Of a DNA stretch of 64,000 nucleotides, positions 34,541-47,300 are shown piece by piece. The position numbers were made by a program, and so were the translations under genes. Source of the DNA: Pseudoneurospora amorphoporcata. Its lineage: Eukaryota; Ascomycota; Sordariomycetes; Sordariales; Sordariaceae. The stretch's first letter is position 1. Each line of letters begins with the position of its first letter. Location: assembly GCA_033297205.1 (NCBI GenBank), contig MU859114.1:123126-187125 (forward strand). Reading direction: 5' to 3'. The notes under the pieces are model-generated. The model made no database searches, was not told the DNA's origin, and saw only the letters and a list, made by a program, of their open reading frames with translations.

Positions 34541-36344
34541 ATAGGGGAAAAATAGGGGCTGGCAATTTGGAAAGCGTCATTGTTATAAGAGACTAGAGTA
34601 TTTTTGGTGGGTTGCGATATAGGACAAGAGAGTTCCTAGCTTAACCTAGGTATCTCTAGAGGTACCTACCTCTACCTTACTGTGTAAGTAGAGTACGGAG
34701 AGGTACCCGACGGTAAGTAAGGTAGGTAGGTAGGTACAGTAAAGCCCGTACCTAAATACCTACCTACCTTACCTACCTCTAGTAGAGATTGTGCTTGTAT
34801 TAGGTTGTTGATGGGGGAACCTGGCCGCCGCTCCTTATTATGAACTTTTTTTGGTCATTCGTCCTCCACATGCCCTTCGATCTGGAGCCCACATCCCAAT
34901 TCTGCTACCTAGGTACCTACTAGTCTGTTTTTTTCTCTCTCTCTGTTTCTCTATCCAAGTATCCATCCTCCATCGTCCTCGATATAGCCTTTTCCAATTG
35001 TGCATACTGTACCAGTCTGAATGCCGTGCGTGCCCATACAATCCCGTATGTATCTTGCACCCCAACACTCCTCCTTATTGCCGTCTTGGCCCCTTAGCTC
35101 AAGAGGGTAAGTGAACGGATCGGCGCATTTGTTGCCATAGTTTCCTCCACCTTCCATTTTGCATATTCATAGCGCCCTTTCTCCTCTCTCGCGTCTGGCA
35201 GCCCGCCTGTCCGAGAAAAATCGAGGGCCATCGCAATCATTTCACTTTGAGTAGGTCCTAAATAGGTACCTGCTAGGTATGTATTGTTAGTAGAGTACCT
35301 CTACCTACCTAGGTAGCTAGCGGACAAAAAGACCTCTGACAGCCCCTGGTTCTACAGTACTGTACATGTGGCACTAAACCCCAAGAGGTCCCACACTGAA
35401 CTCGACCGCCCAGAAAGAACGTCAGCGGCCCCGGTCCACACTTTGTGTGTTACCTAGCGCACCCCTGGACTTTTGGAGACCCGTCCCCCGACCCCGTCCC
35501 GTCCTCTAGGTACCTACCTTCGGTTACCTTAGGTACCCCGTCAAGCCGTTCCCGACCACAAGCACACGCTGCGAGCCCGCTCCCCGTGTTGCCCTTCGTT
35601 CCAAGCAGTCCCAGACCGACGTCCCTCTTCGCATCCCATCATCCATTCCAATCCCGTCCTACCTTACTACCACTGACATTACACGGCACCACTTCCGTCC
35701 TCCCGTACTATCATCCAAGCAGTCCACCCTCCTGCTTGCCCACCACTGCTCCTCAGACCAGACTCTCTGGAGATATCATCCACCGCTCTCTGACACGACG
35801 GGACGGGACCTTGAACACACTCGCAGTAGGGCCGTTATCTGTCCGCTACCAAAGCAGCATCTAACCACCCGCTACTGCACTCCAGCTGCAACTTGCGACC
35901 TGCACGCGACATACATCTCCCCATCCACACCGGTCCAAGACTCGACAAGATTCCCAAGAGACTGAGCGGGGCCCCTGTTGAGCTAGCCATCCTGTCATCT
36001 ACTCTTCTTGTTGCCCTTGTTCGCCCACCATTGTTCTCTGCATTTACCGATTCAGTTTCCATACTTGAGCTTTCCTTCCAGCGCGCCTCCTCCTCCGTTT
36101 TCCATCCCAACACCCGTCCGATTCCTCTGAGAGACCAAGACCAGCGGGCGAATACCAAGCGCGACAAACGCAAACCGTGACAAGACACCCACGGCCACCT
36201 ACTACCCGACGACTCGAGCCTGGAGGGGCAATCCGCGACCTCGCCTCGGCCTGACATTCACCGATTTCTGGAGGACGGAGAGGAATACACCATACACAAA
36301 GAGGGGGATATCACAGCTCGGTTCGCCGGTGAAATTGATATGTC
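34541..36344. other. Upstream region of the DENN gene
   Basis: Normal-composition DNA resumes here. It is rich in TACCTACC/GGTAGGTA runs (34630-34790, 35265-35320, 35500-35540) and then in pyrimidine tracts up to the start codon. A small uORF overlaps the DENN start (36340-36396). The short + frames (for example 35445-35864) look like composition artefacts. Confidence 0.55.
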
Positions 36345-36396
36345 ATGGATAACTCGTCTACGCCCCTCGCCGACTACTTCTGGATCGCCGGCATAG
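36340..36396 (+). promoter_or_regulatory. uORF overlapping the DENN start codon
   Basis: An ATG at 36340, 5 nt before the main ATG and in another frame, opens 18 codons that stop with TAG at 36394-36396, inside the main coding region. Ribosomes using it could not reinitiate at the main ATG without backtracking. An effect on translation is inferred. Confidence 0.6.
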
Positions 36397-39300
36397 AGAC
36401 AATCACCTATGATGACGACAAACAGGAAGAGAGCCTCAGCGCCTCGCTGGACACGCTAGAAGACACCATCATTGAAGATGGAGAGGGAGAGACTGAAGGA
36501 GAGGATGAACTAGGTGACGCGTCGGGCATTGCCTCTCCACGCGCCGGTGGCCATCCCCGCCATTCTCGCCAGAGCTCGGGGAACCGTTTGTCGGCACTCT
36601 CCAAGCTTTCTTACAACCCGTCGCTGTCAAGCGATAATGACATCGAAGGTAACACCAGAAGTAACAGAAGCAGCGCGACTATCCGACCCATGCCCCTCCC
36701 CAACTTCGGGAACGGTGCCGGTAACGGTAACTCCAACAATACCTCCAACGGAAATGCCATCAATTCTAACAACACCAACGGTGCCGGTGCCAATGGCGTC
36801 AGTGGCACCAACGGAAACAACAAAACCTCGCCTGTCGCGTCCCCAAACCCCAACCAAATACCCATGTTCGACGCCCTTGGCCAGATCCCGATCCAAGACG
36901 GCTTCTTATCCGACCTCGACTTCGACAAGGCCCTCCTCAAGTTCGCCGCTGAGAGGGAAAACTTCCTTGACGATCTCACCTTCAGCGCTGGCGCTAAGCT
37001 CCAGTCGAGGCCACCCATGGTGAACCCTAGAACCGAGAAGCTGAAAGTGGACGACGACCAGAGCGGTCGAAAGAGCCCCCTTAAGAGCATCCGTGGAAGC
37101 ATCCGCCGCAAGATTAGTTTTAGGGACATGAGCAGTGCCAGGAAGCAGCCCATGACTCCCAGAGCAGGTACTAAGCCCACCGAATCAACCCCCCGTGTGA
37201 TCCCCAACCCGTATCGGGCCTATACTCACCCACCCTTACCCCCAGCCTCCATTCGGACAGCAAAGCGCCTAAGCAACTACAACTCGGTCATTCCACCCCC
37301 GGAACCCCTGAACGCAGACCCCGACATGCACCCGCTTAAGAGGCGGTTTGAGCCGGTCTTGCTGGACAGGTATCCTTCGCGCGATGCCACCGTGGACGAA
37401 CTGTCCAGGAGAGGCCGATTCCCGGACTACGTGCCCATGTTTGCCTTCCCCAACGACATCCAGATCGTATCGTCGGACGACCGCCCCCGCTCGACATGGC
37501 ACGGCTTTACCATGACCTCGGATGACAACTCCAAGATCTACGGAATCTGTCTAATCGTTTGGACCGCGCTGGACGCCGAGACGGCGGAGAATGTCGAAAA
37601 GAGATGCGAACAATGGCGACAGAGGCATATGAGCAACGAAGAGCGGGAGTTGGCCGCAAGCTTGGGCATCCGTTTGGCAGCGGAGCGTGCTCATTTATCG
37701 CAGTTGCTGTCACAGCTGCCGTCAATTCCTTCGGGATCTGCTGCTAGGGAGTCGCTGGATGAGCAGATCAGCTCGGTTGAGGAGAAGATCAGCTTGATGA
37801 CGGAGATGCTGAGGCCGCTCAGGCACGGAGCCGCGTCCAAGATCGACGGCCTCACGGCCGGCGAGACTGGTCTTTGGGTGCCGAGAGCTTACGGAATCCT
37901 TGGCAGGGATCCATCGAAAATGACTTTCTGGAAAGAATGGCTCCGAGCTGTCACCGTACCCATGACGGACGGTGCCATCTTGAGGGTTCCCCCAAGCTCT
38001 CCCAAGATTGGGCGGTGGCAACCCCTTGAACGCTATGTTGTTAACCTGTGTACTGAGGCATTCAGCCCCCTCAGCTCGCTCACCCAAGTCGAGCTGGGCG
38101 TACGCGAATTGCGGCTTTATGCCCGCAAGGAGGCTGCCAATGAATTGCCAGGATCGCGCAACATCGACATCTATGCCCTGTTCAGATGCTTGTCGCTGGA
38201 GAACATTGTGCTCCTGTTCGAGTATGCCATGTCCGAATCTCGAATCATCTTCCTATCGTCCCACACGGGCATGTTGCACCTCGCCTGTCACGCCTTGGCG
38301 AACCTGCTGTATCCCCTGAAATGGGCCAGCATCTTCATTCCTGTGTTACCCGCTCGGCTGATCTCAGCTCTCGAGGCCCCGTGCCCCTATATTGTCGGCA
38401 TTGAGCGGCGGTACGAGAACATTCAACTACCGGACGACGACTATGTGCTTGTGGATCTTGACAAAGACATCATCGATGCCACGGCACAGGCCATCCCGCT
38501 CCCGCGCCAACACAGGCGCAAGCTGATGTCTCTGCTGCAAATCGCGGCTCCTCACAAGCTGCGGTACGGTGTGGCAACCGGTCCGCCGCCTTATGCGATC
38601 GAGGCTTTCCCCTATGATGCATTTTCCGCAGAAAATGAGGCGCTATTCAACCCAACAGCAAAGGCAAGCACTCTGGGCAAATGGGTGACCCAGAATTCAT
38701 CCACCTTTGCCGAAGCAGATCCGCCGAACAGCATGCGCACTCCTCTATTCAACGCCTTCTCGCAGGCGAGACCAGACTCTGGCCATGGCCGTCCCACAAC
38801 CTCAAAGTCAGGCAAGGGGAGCCCGCCCTCGTCTGTATCGCCTGTCTCGATGCATTTTCCCCCGTTGCCTACTACACCCGTGTCGCGTAGTGACTCTGGG
38901 TTCGCTGTTGCGGCAACCTTGAGAGAAAAGCGCTCGGGACACTTCGATGAGAAGTCCAGACGTAGTTCATCTTTTGGTATGGATAAGAACGGACCGCCTC
39001 ACCCACCACTCCATAGGCCCAGCCTGCCTTTCTTGATTGGGCACGCGCAGAACCTTTCGATATCGTCCATCTCGATCGATTCGCAATCCTCATTCGGAGC
39101 GTATGCCCCCTCGACCTATGCGCAGTCAACCATTGCTGCGTCTACCATCATGCCCAACATGATGGTCCAGCCTGTCAAGAATACGGAAAACACAGTCTGG
39201 GTTGAGGGTCACTGCTTCAACTGGACTCCTAGCGAGAAGGATTCCTTCTGCACCATCTGTGATGATCGGTCGGAGGGTAACGGTCTCTACAAGTGCAGTG

Positions 39301-40085
39301 GCTGCAACTGTCTTGCCCATAACCATTGTCTTGGCTTTGCCTCGTTGGTGTGCCCGGCAGCTTTCCATCCGGATCGCGTTAGGGCCGCATTTATCCGTTG
39401 TATGGCAAGTTTGCTTTATACTTATAGAAAGCACCTCGGGCGGCCTACTAAGGAACAGAAGGCGAATGGTCAGCAATATGCTTTTGATATGGATGGGTTC
39501 ATCAAGAGTCTGCCCTATGATCAACAGGATTATGCGACCATGCTGAGGGATACTCAAGGTATGTTTTATCCCATTTCTGTTGTTTTCTGCTTGATCTGAT
39601 AAGCTTACCGTTCTGTAGCGTTTAACGAATTTGTTCATGAACGCGAAAGAATACACCCATCTGACCCCGCTATTCGATTATTCGACGAAGTCATCCTGGC
39701 CAAGAAGGCCCGCGGTCGTCCCGCCTTTTCACAAGGCCTCTCTCGCCTCTCTACCATCCGCGCCTCTCATGGCGTCTCCGCTTTCGGACCGAGCAGCGCG
39801 AGTGCAGCGAGGCAGAATAAGAATCCGGGGTACCTGAACGACGCATCGGACCACATTTGGCGGACCGCCTCGGTACCGGTACCCTCATCGGCCAAGTTCA
39901 ACGATGGAGACAACTACAGGTCCATCGTCACACGCGTACCGGCCAGGCTGGATCCCACCTTGATGAAGGAACCAAGGGCAATACAAGGAGTGCCCAGACC
40001 TGAGCAAGGGCGGGTTAGAGGTCTGATCAGGAAGCAAGTAGCCAGTATGCTTGGACCGCCTGCGGATTTCAAGGTTCCACAATAG
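36345..40085 (+). CDS. DENN-domain protein with C1 zinc finger (probable Rab GEF)
   Basis: DENN proteins are mostly guanine-nucleotide exchange factors for Rab GTPases in membrane traffic. Two exons, 36345-39558 and 39619-40085, are joined by a 60-nt intron (GTATGT donor, TGTAG acceptor), giving 1226 residues. A Ser/Asn/Gly-rich N-terminus (about 60-180) is followed by a uDENN-like region with VPMFAFP (about 362), a coiled-coil-like insert (about 415-490), a cDENN with GLWVPRAYGILG (about 507) and LFEYAMSESRIIFLSSH (about 625), and a Ser/Pro-rich linker (about 790-950). A C1-type finger follows (about 956-1003, H-x12-C-x2-C-x11-C-x2-C-x4-H-x2-C-x7-C), then a dDENN-like C-terminus with HERERIHPSDPAIRLFDEVI. 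The Rab target is unknown. Confidence 0.92.
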
Positions 40086-41073
40086 ATTAGACCAGGTAGG
40101 CAGCACTAGAGGCAGCACAGCATATACGGCGCTTTTTGTATTGGCTGAATTGTGTGTCAAAGAAACTTGTAGTAACTGTATAAGTTGTAATTTTGCGTTG
40201 TGGTTGTGGTTGGTGGTGGTCTAGCGTGGGACAGGAAGATGTCGATAATTATGTTTTTCTTGGTTTTGGTTTTTGCCATACTTGTATGTTTGGCTGTGGA
40301 CGAAAGAAAGCAAAAGCGGGTGCGGGTGGGGAAGCTGGGGTTAGGGGAAGGTGCTGAGAACATAGGGACGGTGGCATAAGGGATTGATATTGAATTGGTT
40401 CTTTTTTTGCGCCTGGGAGAAACACACATATCACACACACACTTGCATCTATGGATTTGCCTTCACCATACTTACTACCACGATTGCGCACATCACCTCC
40501 ACAAAAAAAAGTACATAGACAAAGAGAGAGAGAGAGAGAGAGGGAGGGAGAGGGAGAGAGAGAGGGGGAGAGAATAAAGGTGTGGTGTGGCCCTGTCCAT
40601 GGTTGTGGCTATGGAGAAGGCACGGATGATGTGGTGCCTTGGGCGGGTTTGGGAAGGAAAGCAGAGAAGGGAGAGATTGTATATTGGTGTAAGGAGACCA
40701 GAAGAAGGAAGGGAAATAAATGTTGCATATAAGTTGAGAATCATACTACACAAATAAACTTTCGATACTAACAAATACCAGATATGTAGAGGTAACAATG
40801 AGTGTAGATAGTGCTTCCTTGATAGCCAGCTATTCCTGTAAATATCAATCAAACGCAGCAAAAACAACGACAACAACAATAACAACAACAGAAAGCTGAC
40901 ATGCTAAACACGCTTTGCAATCTACAACGACGAACACCAAACACACCAGCGCGCCATGCTGGATGTTTGTTGTAAAAGATCATCAGGCCATAATAATCAC
41001 CGCGTTCCCCATTTCCGCTAAACCCAATACTAATAATGAGAATAAAATCAACTTTGTGTACCCCCAACCTAGA
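40086..41073. other. Convergent intergenic region with simple repeats
   Basis: Shared 3' region of the DENN gene (+) and the OPT gene (-). It holds a GA microsatellite (about 40522-40575) and an AAC-type run (40861-40891). No gene is seen. Confidence 0.6.
40522..40575 (+). repeat. GA-rich microsatellite
   Basis: An (AG)n run passing into AGGG/GGGA variants, about 54 bp. It creates spurious charged ORFs on both strands. Confidence 0.9.
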
Positions 41074-43786
41074 CTAAAGATGAGGAACACCTGCACTTTG
41101 CAGGATCAAGTTCACGATGCTTAGGAAACCCTCGCCGAGGATGAAGCCCTAAAAAGCATTGTTAGCAACTGCTGTACTCTGCCCCCCTGGCCTCACTCCC
41201 TCAACCAACAAGGAAGCAAGAACATAAATAGAAAATAACTTACCGAAGCCAAAACAATTAACGGGGTATCCTCCCACCCCATCACCCCCTTCCACCACCA
41301 CCCCAACAGACCCCCAATCGTTCTAGCAATCGTAAAACTAGGCACGTTATACATACCCACTGCCACCGCGATGCCGCCGGGAATCAATGCCTGCCACCTC
41401 TTTGCCTTCTCACCATTGACACCGCCACCGCCGAGTTTATCAACAATAACGATCCTCGCAGCCGTAGTAGCAGCAAACAGCGTCGCAGAACCGATAGCCC
41501 ATTCCTTCGCCATGGGCGGCAGACCTTCGCCAGTCACTAAACGAGCGGTGAAGATCCACACGTAACCGGTGGGCACCTGGAAGAGGGGACCCGGAATGGT
41601 ATAGACGACCGTGTAGAGCTTGTAGATGAAGGCGGAGACGATGGCGCCGACGGTGGCGCCGATTACTTGCCCGTAGAATTGGGCTTTGGGGGCGGCGCCG
41701 AGGAGGTGGCCCGTTTTGAGATCTTGCATAAGGTCGCCCGCTTGGAGGGCGCCCTGTGTGTGTAAATAATGGTTAGTCAAGTCACGGGCACGGAAACACT
41801 GGGTGGGGGAAGGGAAAATAGGAAAGTAGTACGCACAGCCTCAGACACGGCTCCAGCAACGAGATTGATCAAGACGCTATTCTTGTTCGACTGCGGGATG
41901 ATAAACGCAAAGAACAGCTGCGCCAACTTGCTGATACCTGACACCGGGTTCAGATCGGTCTCGCCCAACGCCCTGACGCCCATGACGCTCAACACCAGAG
42001 CCATGAATACGGCCGTGACGGTGGCGAAGAGAGGGACGAGGCTGCCAAAGACAAAGTGGATGCAGCCGATGCAGAAGACGATGGAAAGCACCAGCCCGAT
42101 GGCGACGGTCTTGTCGCTGACTTGCTGGTCGGGCGGCGCGTCATCGTATTCCTCCTCCTTTTCTTCTTCGAGATCTTCCTCGTGGATGCGGTTCAATGCT
42201 GACGAATGTCGTTGCCTCAACCCGCCGTTGAACCCGCTGTTGAGGTGGGTGTAATCCTCCTCGTCGTCGTCCGAGTTTGAAGCCTCGCTGATATCGGAGA
42301 GTCGCCTGCCCAGCCTCGGTCTCGTCGGTACTCCTCCCCTCGCCGCATCACCGGTGCTGATGGTCCTGTAACCCGACCTCCCCACCGGTCTCTTCGTCTT
42401 ATCGGCCCGGCCCAAAGCTTCCTTTGCCCTTTGCACAATGCCATGTCCCTGAACCACCACCCACTTAACCGCCTTCCTCACTCCCTGAACTCTCACCACC
42501 GACCGCCCAGCCAGCCATCCCAAACTGACCACGGAGTCAGCCAGCATGATGGCCAAGCTAACCCAGACAATCCACCCTTTACTTCCCTTCTCCCAATCAT
42601 CCACATCGCCCGGCGCCCAACCCCGACTCTTTGCCAGCGGCGAGAGCACACCCCATCCGATCACCGCTCCCAACAGCATGTGCAGCGTCGTGGCGGGGCC
42701 CATGATGATGCCCTGGCCGACATAGGCCAAGCTGGGGTTGAGCGTCCACAACCACGTCGTGGCAAGGTAACTGCCAAAGATGGGGATCGACCTGAGCGAC
42801 GGGACGAAGTAAGTCGACAAAGTAAAGATGCCCGAGAGGAGGAAGCAGACCAGCAAGAGGTTGAGATTCCGTTTCCAAGAAGCCGAGTGAGGTTCCGCCG
42901 CCTCCTCTTCCCCTGTCTCCTGACCACCTGCAGACGCGTTGTTGTCGTTACCCGGGCCCGGAACAACAACAGCACTCCCCAACTCCTCCTGCGCCGCCAG
43001 ACTCGCAAAAGTCGCCGGATCCTCATGCCTCTCACTCTCACTCGCCCTTTGCCTCGTCTTGCCGTGCAGTACACTAATCAACACCGCCGTGCTGAACCCA
43101 GATGGAAACTTGAGTTGTTCCCTAATGATCACCTGCCTCCTGAGGGGGACCCCAAAGACCACCCCAAAGTAGCACAGTCCCAGCCCCCAAACCACCAATT
43201 TCCCCAATCCCAAATCCAATCCTGGCCCTCCACCTTCATCGTCCCTCAACAAAAATTGCATCGCCGGTATCACCCCAACAAACCCGCACCCCAAAGGCAT
43301 AATCGCCATCGACCCAGCCACCGTTTGGACCAAAACATTTTCCACCGGACTAAACGGGAATTTGAGCCTCTTGGTCAGAAGTCTAAACACGCCGAACCCC
43401 ATCAGCGAAGCAGGCATGCTCATGATGCTCACCCACCCCGTTTGTAGGCCAAAGTACATGTTGGAGAAACAGATGATGAGGCCGACGCCCAGGCCGACGA
43501 GGATGGCACGGGCAGTGAAGGATTTACCCTCGATGAGGGGGCGGGGTGGGGAGTGCGGGTGGAGGGAGATCCCGGATGACGTGGAGGAGGAGGTTGGAGA
43601 TGAGGACGGGGTGAGGGGGGCATCGGGGTTGGTGGTGTTGGTGTCGGTGGGCTCGGAGGAGGTGGATGGTGGTGCGGCCGGACCTGTACTCGGACCCGGA
43701 CCCGGAGCAGGGGACGGAGGCAGGAGCGGGTCGCGGGGGTCCGCTGTTGCCGTCGTCGCAGCCGCCGTGCGCGTCCGTTGCGCCAT
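41074..43786 (-). CDS. Oligopeptide transporter (OPT) family membrane protein
   Basis: Proton-coupled transporter of the OPT superfamily, which moves small peptides or metal-chelate conjugates. Three exons: 43786-41837, 41753-41244 and 41148-41074. The introns are 83 nt (GTGCGT donor) and 95 nt (GTAAGT donor), giving 844 residues. The cytosolic N-terminus is Pro/Thr/Ser-rich (about 1-85). More than a dozen hydrophobic segments follow, the first at ILVGLGVGLIICFSNMYFGL (about 95). A long cytosolic loop at about 415-545 is acidic and contains DSDDDEEDYTHL-like and DLEEEKEEEYDD stretches. The OPT signature runs across the first splice junction as AVSEA/GALQAGDLMQDLKTGHLLG. The last exon encodes only 24 residues. 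It is closer to the YSL-like/uncharacterised fungal OPT branch than to yeast Opt1 by motif, but I have not tested this. Confidence 0.93.
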
Positions 43787-44323
43787 TGCTGAGTGATTGT
43801 TGTGCTCGTTCAGAGTCCAGTATTGCTGTTAATCGAGGCCAGTTGGCTGATAAAGCGAGTGTAAAAAGATGGTCGTTTGGTGGTTTTTGAATCGATCGAG
43901 CGGCTGAGTTGCCGCAGTCGTCGCGTGCTATGGTGACGGGAGGAAAAGGAAGAGAAGCCGGAGAGCAAACAAGCCTAGTAGTCAAACGAATAAATGCACT
44001 AACAGATGACGTGAAACACTATCGTACCTGACAAATCAACGGATGGATCCGGCACATCCACCCCGTTCATAGTCAATATCATTCGCGATTTACCAATTAT
44101 TTATTTATCATAACGAATTGTACAACCCCGCACTTTATACTTACTTTGGGATGGTAGCATCGACACTGGGATGTGATTCCTTCCAAGGGTTAGGGTACGT
44201 GGTGAGTGCTGGATTTATATACTTGCTTTCTTAACACCAGCCCCACATTATTACCCTTTCCCAGGTACACCTCATGCTCTAACGTAGGCATATACACGAC
44301 CGTTACTCACTACAAAACCTCTC
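43787..44323. other. Intergenic: OPT promoter region and RAV1 3' end
   Basis: 537 bp between two - strand genes. No ORF, RNA gene or repeat is visible. Confidence 0.5.
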
Positions 44324-47300
44324 CTAAAACCCGAAGCTATCCAGCAGCGAATTTGCATCAGGCTCCTCAAATACCGTCGGCGGCGGCTTAGGCTTATGAG
44401 GCGTCGACGGCGTTCCGTGTCCCGATGTCATTTCCGCCGGCACCTGCATCGACATCGCTTTTTCAACCACCGGCGACGGGATAGCATGTGAGAGGACAGG
44501 CATATCTGCCACCACCAAAGAGCTTCTGCGCTTGAGCAGTGTAAGGGGGTTGATCTCGCCACCGAGTTCGGCTGGGGTGGTTGGTGCTGGTTTGAGGAAT
44601 TCCCAGTTTCGTACTGTTTGGGGTTAGCACTTCGTTCTTTTGAACACATATTACGAATTAGACTTACCAAGATCAACACCAAGTAGGTCACATCCCATGC
44701 GGCCATAGAGGCGAGCATTGTGGAGAACAAATTCCCACTCAACCTTTGGTGTTACCTTGGATGCTCCGCGGAGGGTTTGGAGTGTTTTCTGTCTCAACTG
44801 CGCGTAGAGGACAATCAACGCCGGGTCGTCTGTAAGGAATGACTTCGACTGGAGGTCGGACGACCCAGGTGTTTCCAGGAGCGTGTATACAGGCGTCTAG
44901 TGTTGGGTATGTTAGCAAACAACAAATCTGTCGTAGCCTCGCAACAGGGAAAAGAAACTTACTATCAACGCCCTAACGGCCATATCCCTCCTATGCAGCA
45001 TCCAGAACGCCCAACTAGCGAGCCATCTGTTACCATCTTTCGCCGCAATGGTTAGGACTTCCTCCTCGAGCAGCTTCCGCAAGACTGGTCCACGATCACC
45101 TTCATATACCCTAGTGATCGCAATGGCCAACTGCAAATCCTTGAGCTGGTTCAAGCAGACATTGACCGCATCCTGTAAATGGTCGGCCAGCAAGAAGAAA
45201 GCAGCAGCATACGCAAATCGTCTCTTGCTCATGAGCGCATACGCGTTCTTCAGGGCTGCCGTCCGCCACTTGGGATCGTCAAAGCTGTTGGCGAGAAACC
45301 GTTGGGTCGCGCCTTGCTCGCGGTTCCAAGAAGCCATTCGCCATAAGCCCTGGAGAACCGTTTTCTTCTTGAGTGCTAGATAGAACAGACTGCAGTCTAC
45401 CGGGTTCTTCATTTCGCTCTTGGTGTATTCATTACGAGCGATGATTTCGAACTGAGTTTTCTTTTTTTGAGTAAATCGCATGTTAGCATTCTGCAACACC
45501 AGATCGTAGATTTCCGAGAACATAAACTTACCACAGCAGCAGTATCAGTCAACCACATAAAAATACCTGCTTCCCTGGCATCCTCCCACAGCATTGGGCC
45601 ATGATGTTGTCTTGACACAAAGTCCAGCAGGATATCCTGACTACCCGAATGGTATGCCCATGCAATCTCCCTCCACGACATATGGTTCTCGTTTGTCCTC
45701 CTCCTCCGCAGTGCATGTTGTCGATAGAAGAGCATGAACCTGGCGCCGTTCTCATCGAGCGACCTCCTCTGTTTCTCAACTAGTCCCACACATTCCACGA
45801 TGTCCACTAGCTGTATCTGTTCATGGCCCGAGAGCTGCGGCAGACCAATCTGCGTCAGATTCTCGCCAATCTTCATCGCCACCTCTTCGCCAAAAACCTC
45901 ATCGTCCCCGTTGTCGACCGACATACGACGGTCACCGGAAAAGTAGTCCCCATGATCACCCCTCTGCTTTCGTGGTTGGTTGTCCGTATACTCGCCAGAC
46001 CAGAAATCCTCCAGAGGCAGGCCCAAGTAATCGTCAATCGTGTCACCTTCTACCCAGAACTTGAGTGTCTTGTGAAGAGCCAGCAAAACCCGATGGACCA
46101 AGGTGATCTTTCCAGAAAGGATACATTGACTCAAGAACTGCGGGTGGAACACCGGTAATGGGCCGTTGAGCCGCTGCACCACCTCGAACAAATCCCACAT
46201 CCCACCCTTCCGATGTGGCAGTCTCAGGCTTGTGATGAGTGAACCTGATACATCAAAGCGCCTGTCGTATACGAAAAACTGGTTACCGGCACCGATGACA
46301 AGATGTCCATCGCCTAGCCAGGTGGAATCGCCGATAGGATGGGGTGAGAGGATGCGCGTGCTGATTTCTCTGATAGGCGCCCAGGCAGGTCCCTTGTTGA
46401 GGTAATCAAAACGCATTTGTGAAAGTAGCAGCACCCGATGAGGGAAGCCGACGGCTAGAATGGACTGGCCATCGGGAGTTGAAGTCCAGTCAAGGTCACG
46501 GATGGTGTTATGGTTCTCAAAGTCCTGCGAGTACTCGAGACGGCCGCCCCGAACACCCCAAATCGTGAGTTCCGATCGGGTCGAGTTGACTAGGGCTGCC
46601 TTCTTCAGGCTGTTGCCGCTGACCAGTGTCGGGCTGGACAGGCCCGTCTCCATCGAGCTCGTAGAAAGCCACTCTACGTGTTGCTTTTCTTGGTCTACCC
46701 TGGCCGTCCAGAAATCAACTCTTCCTGAGTGTGTGTAGGAGATGGCGACATCACGAGCAAAGACGTCAAGGAACCCAGACACCACAGGCGAAGAGCCGGC
46801 GGGATCCACGGGAAGGACATATGCCAGGTCACCAGCATCCTTGAGTTCGAACTTGGTGAATTGGCGGACTGTGCCCTCTTGGTGGTACCCATTACCATTT
46901 ACAGCGGGCGTATTTTCCTGTGGCTTGTAAAAAGGCAGCTTAACTTCCCACACAATACCTTGCTTCTCCGATGTTATGGTGGCAACATGGGCGGTGGTGT
47001 AATCTTCTACATGCTGCCTTGGAAGGATGATCAGACAGAGCGGCTTGCCTGGGACGTCGTAGTCTACTTCTGATAGCAACACAGGGTTCGTCTTGCGACA
47101 GTCCCAGAGGGAAATCGTTTGCTGTCGAAGGTACAGAACGAAACGGCCTTTACGGATGAGACACATTCGATGAACATGGCTATCGAGATTGATGGCTGCC
47201 TGCTGAGAAAGCCAAGTCCTCTCGTCGTTGAGCTCATGTTTCCAGACGATACTCTGGCCTGAGTCTGTCCGTGACACGATGGCACGACCGCTATAGTTGC

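Noticed and set aside
42431..43447. 338-codon + strand ORF
   Set aside because: Antisense to the OPT transporter; no protein features and an Arg/His/Pro-rich shadow composition.
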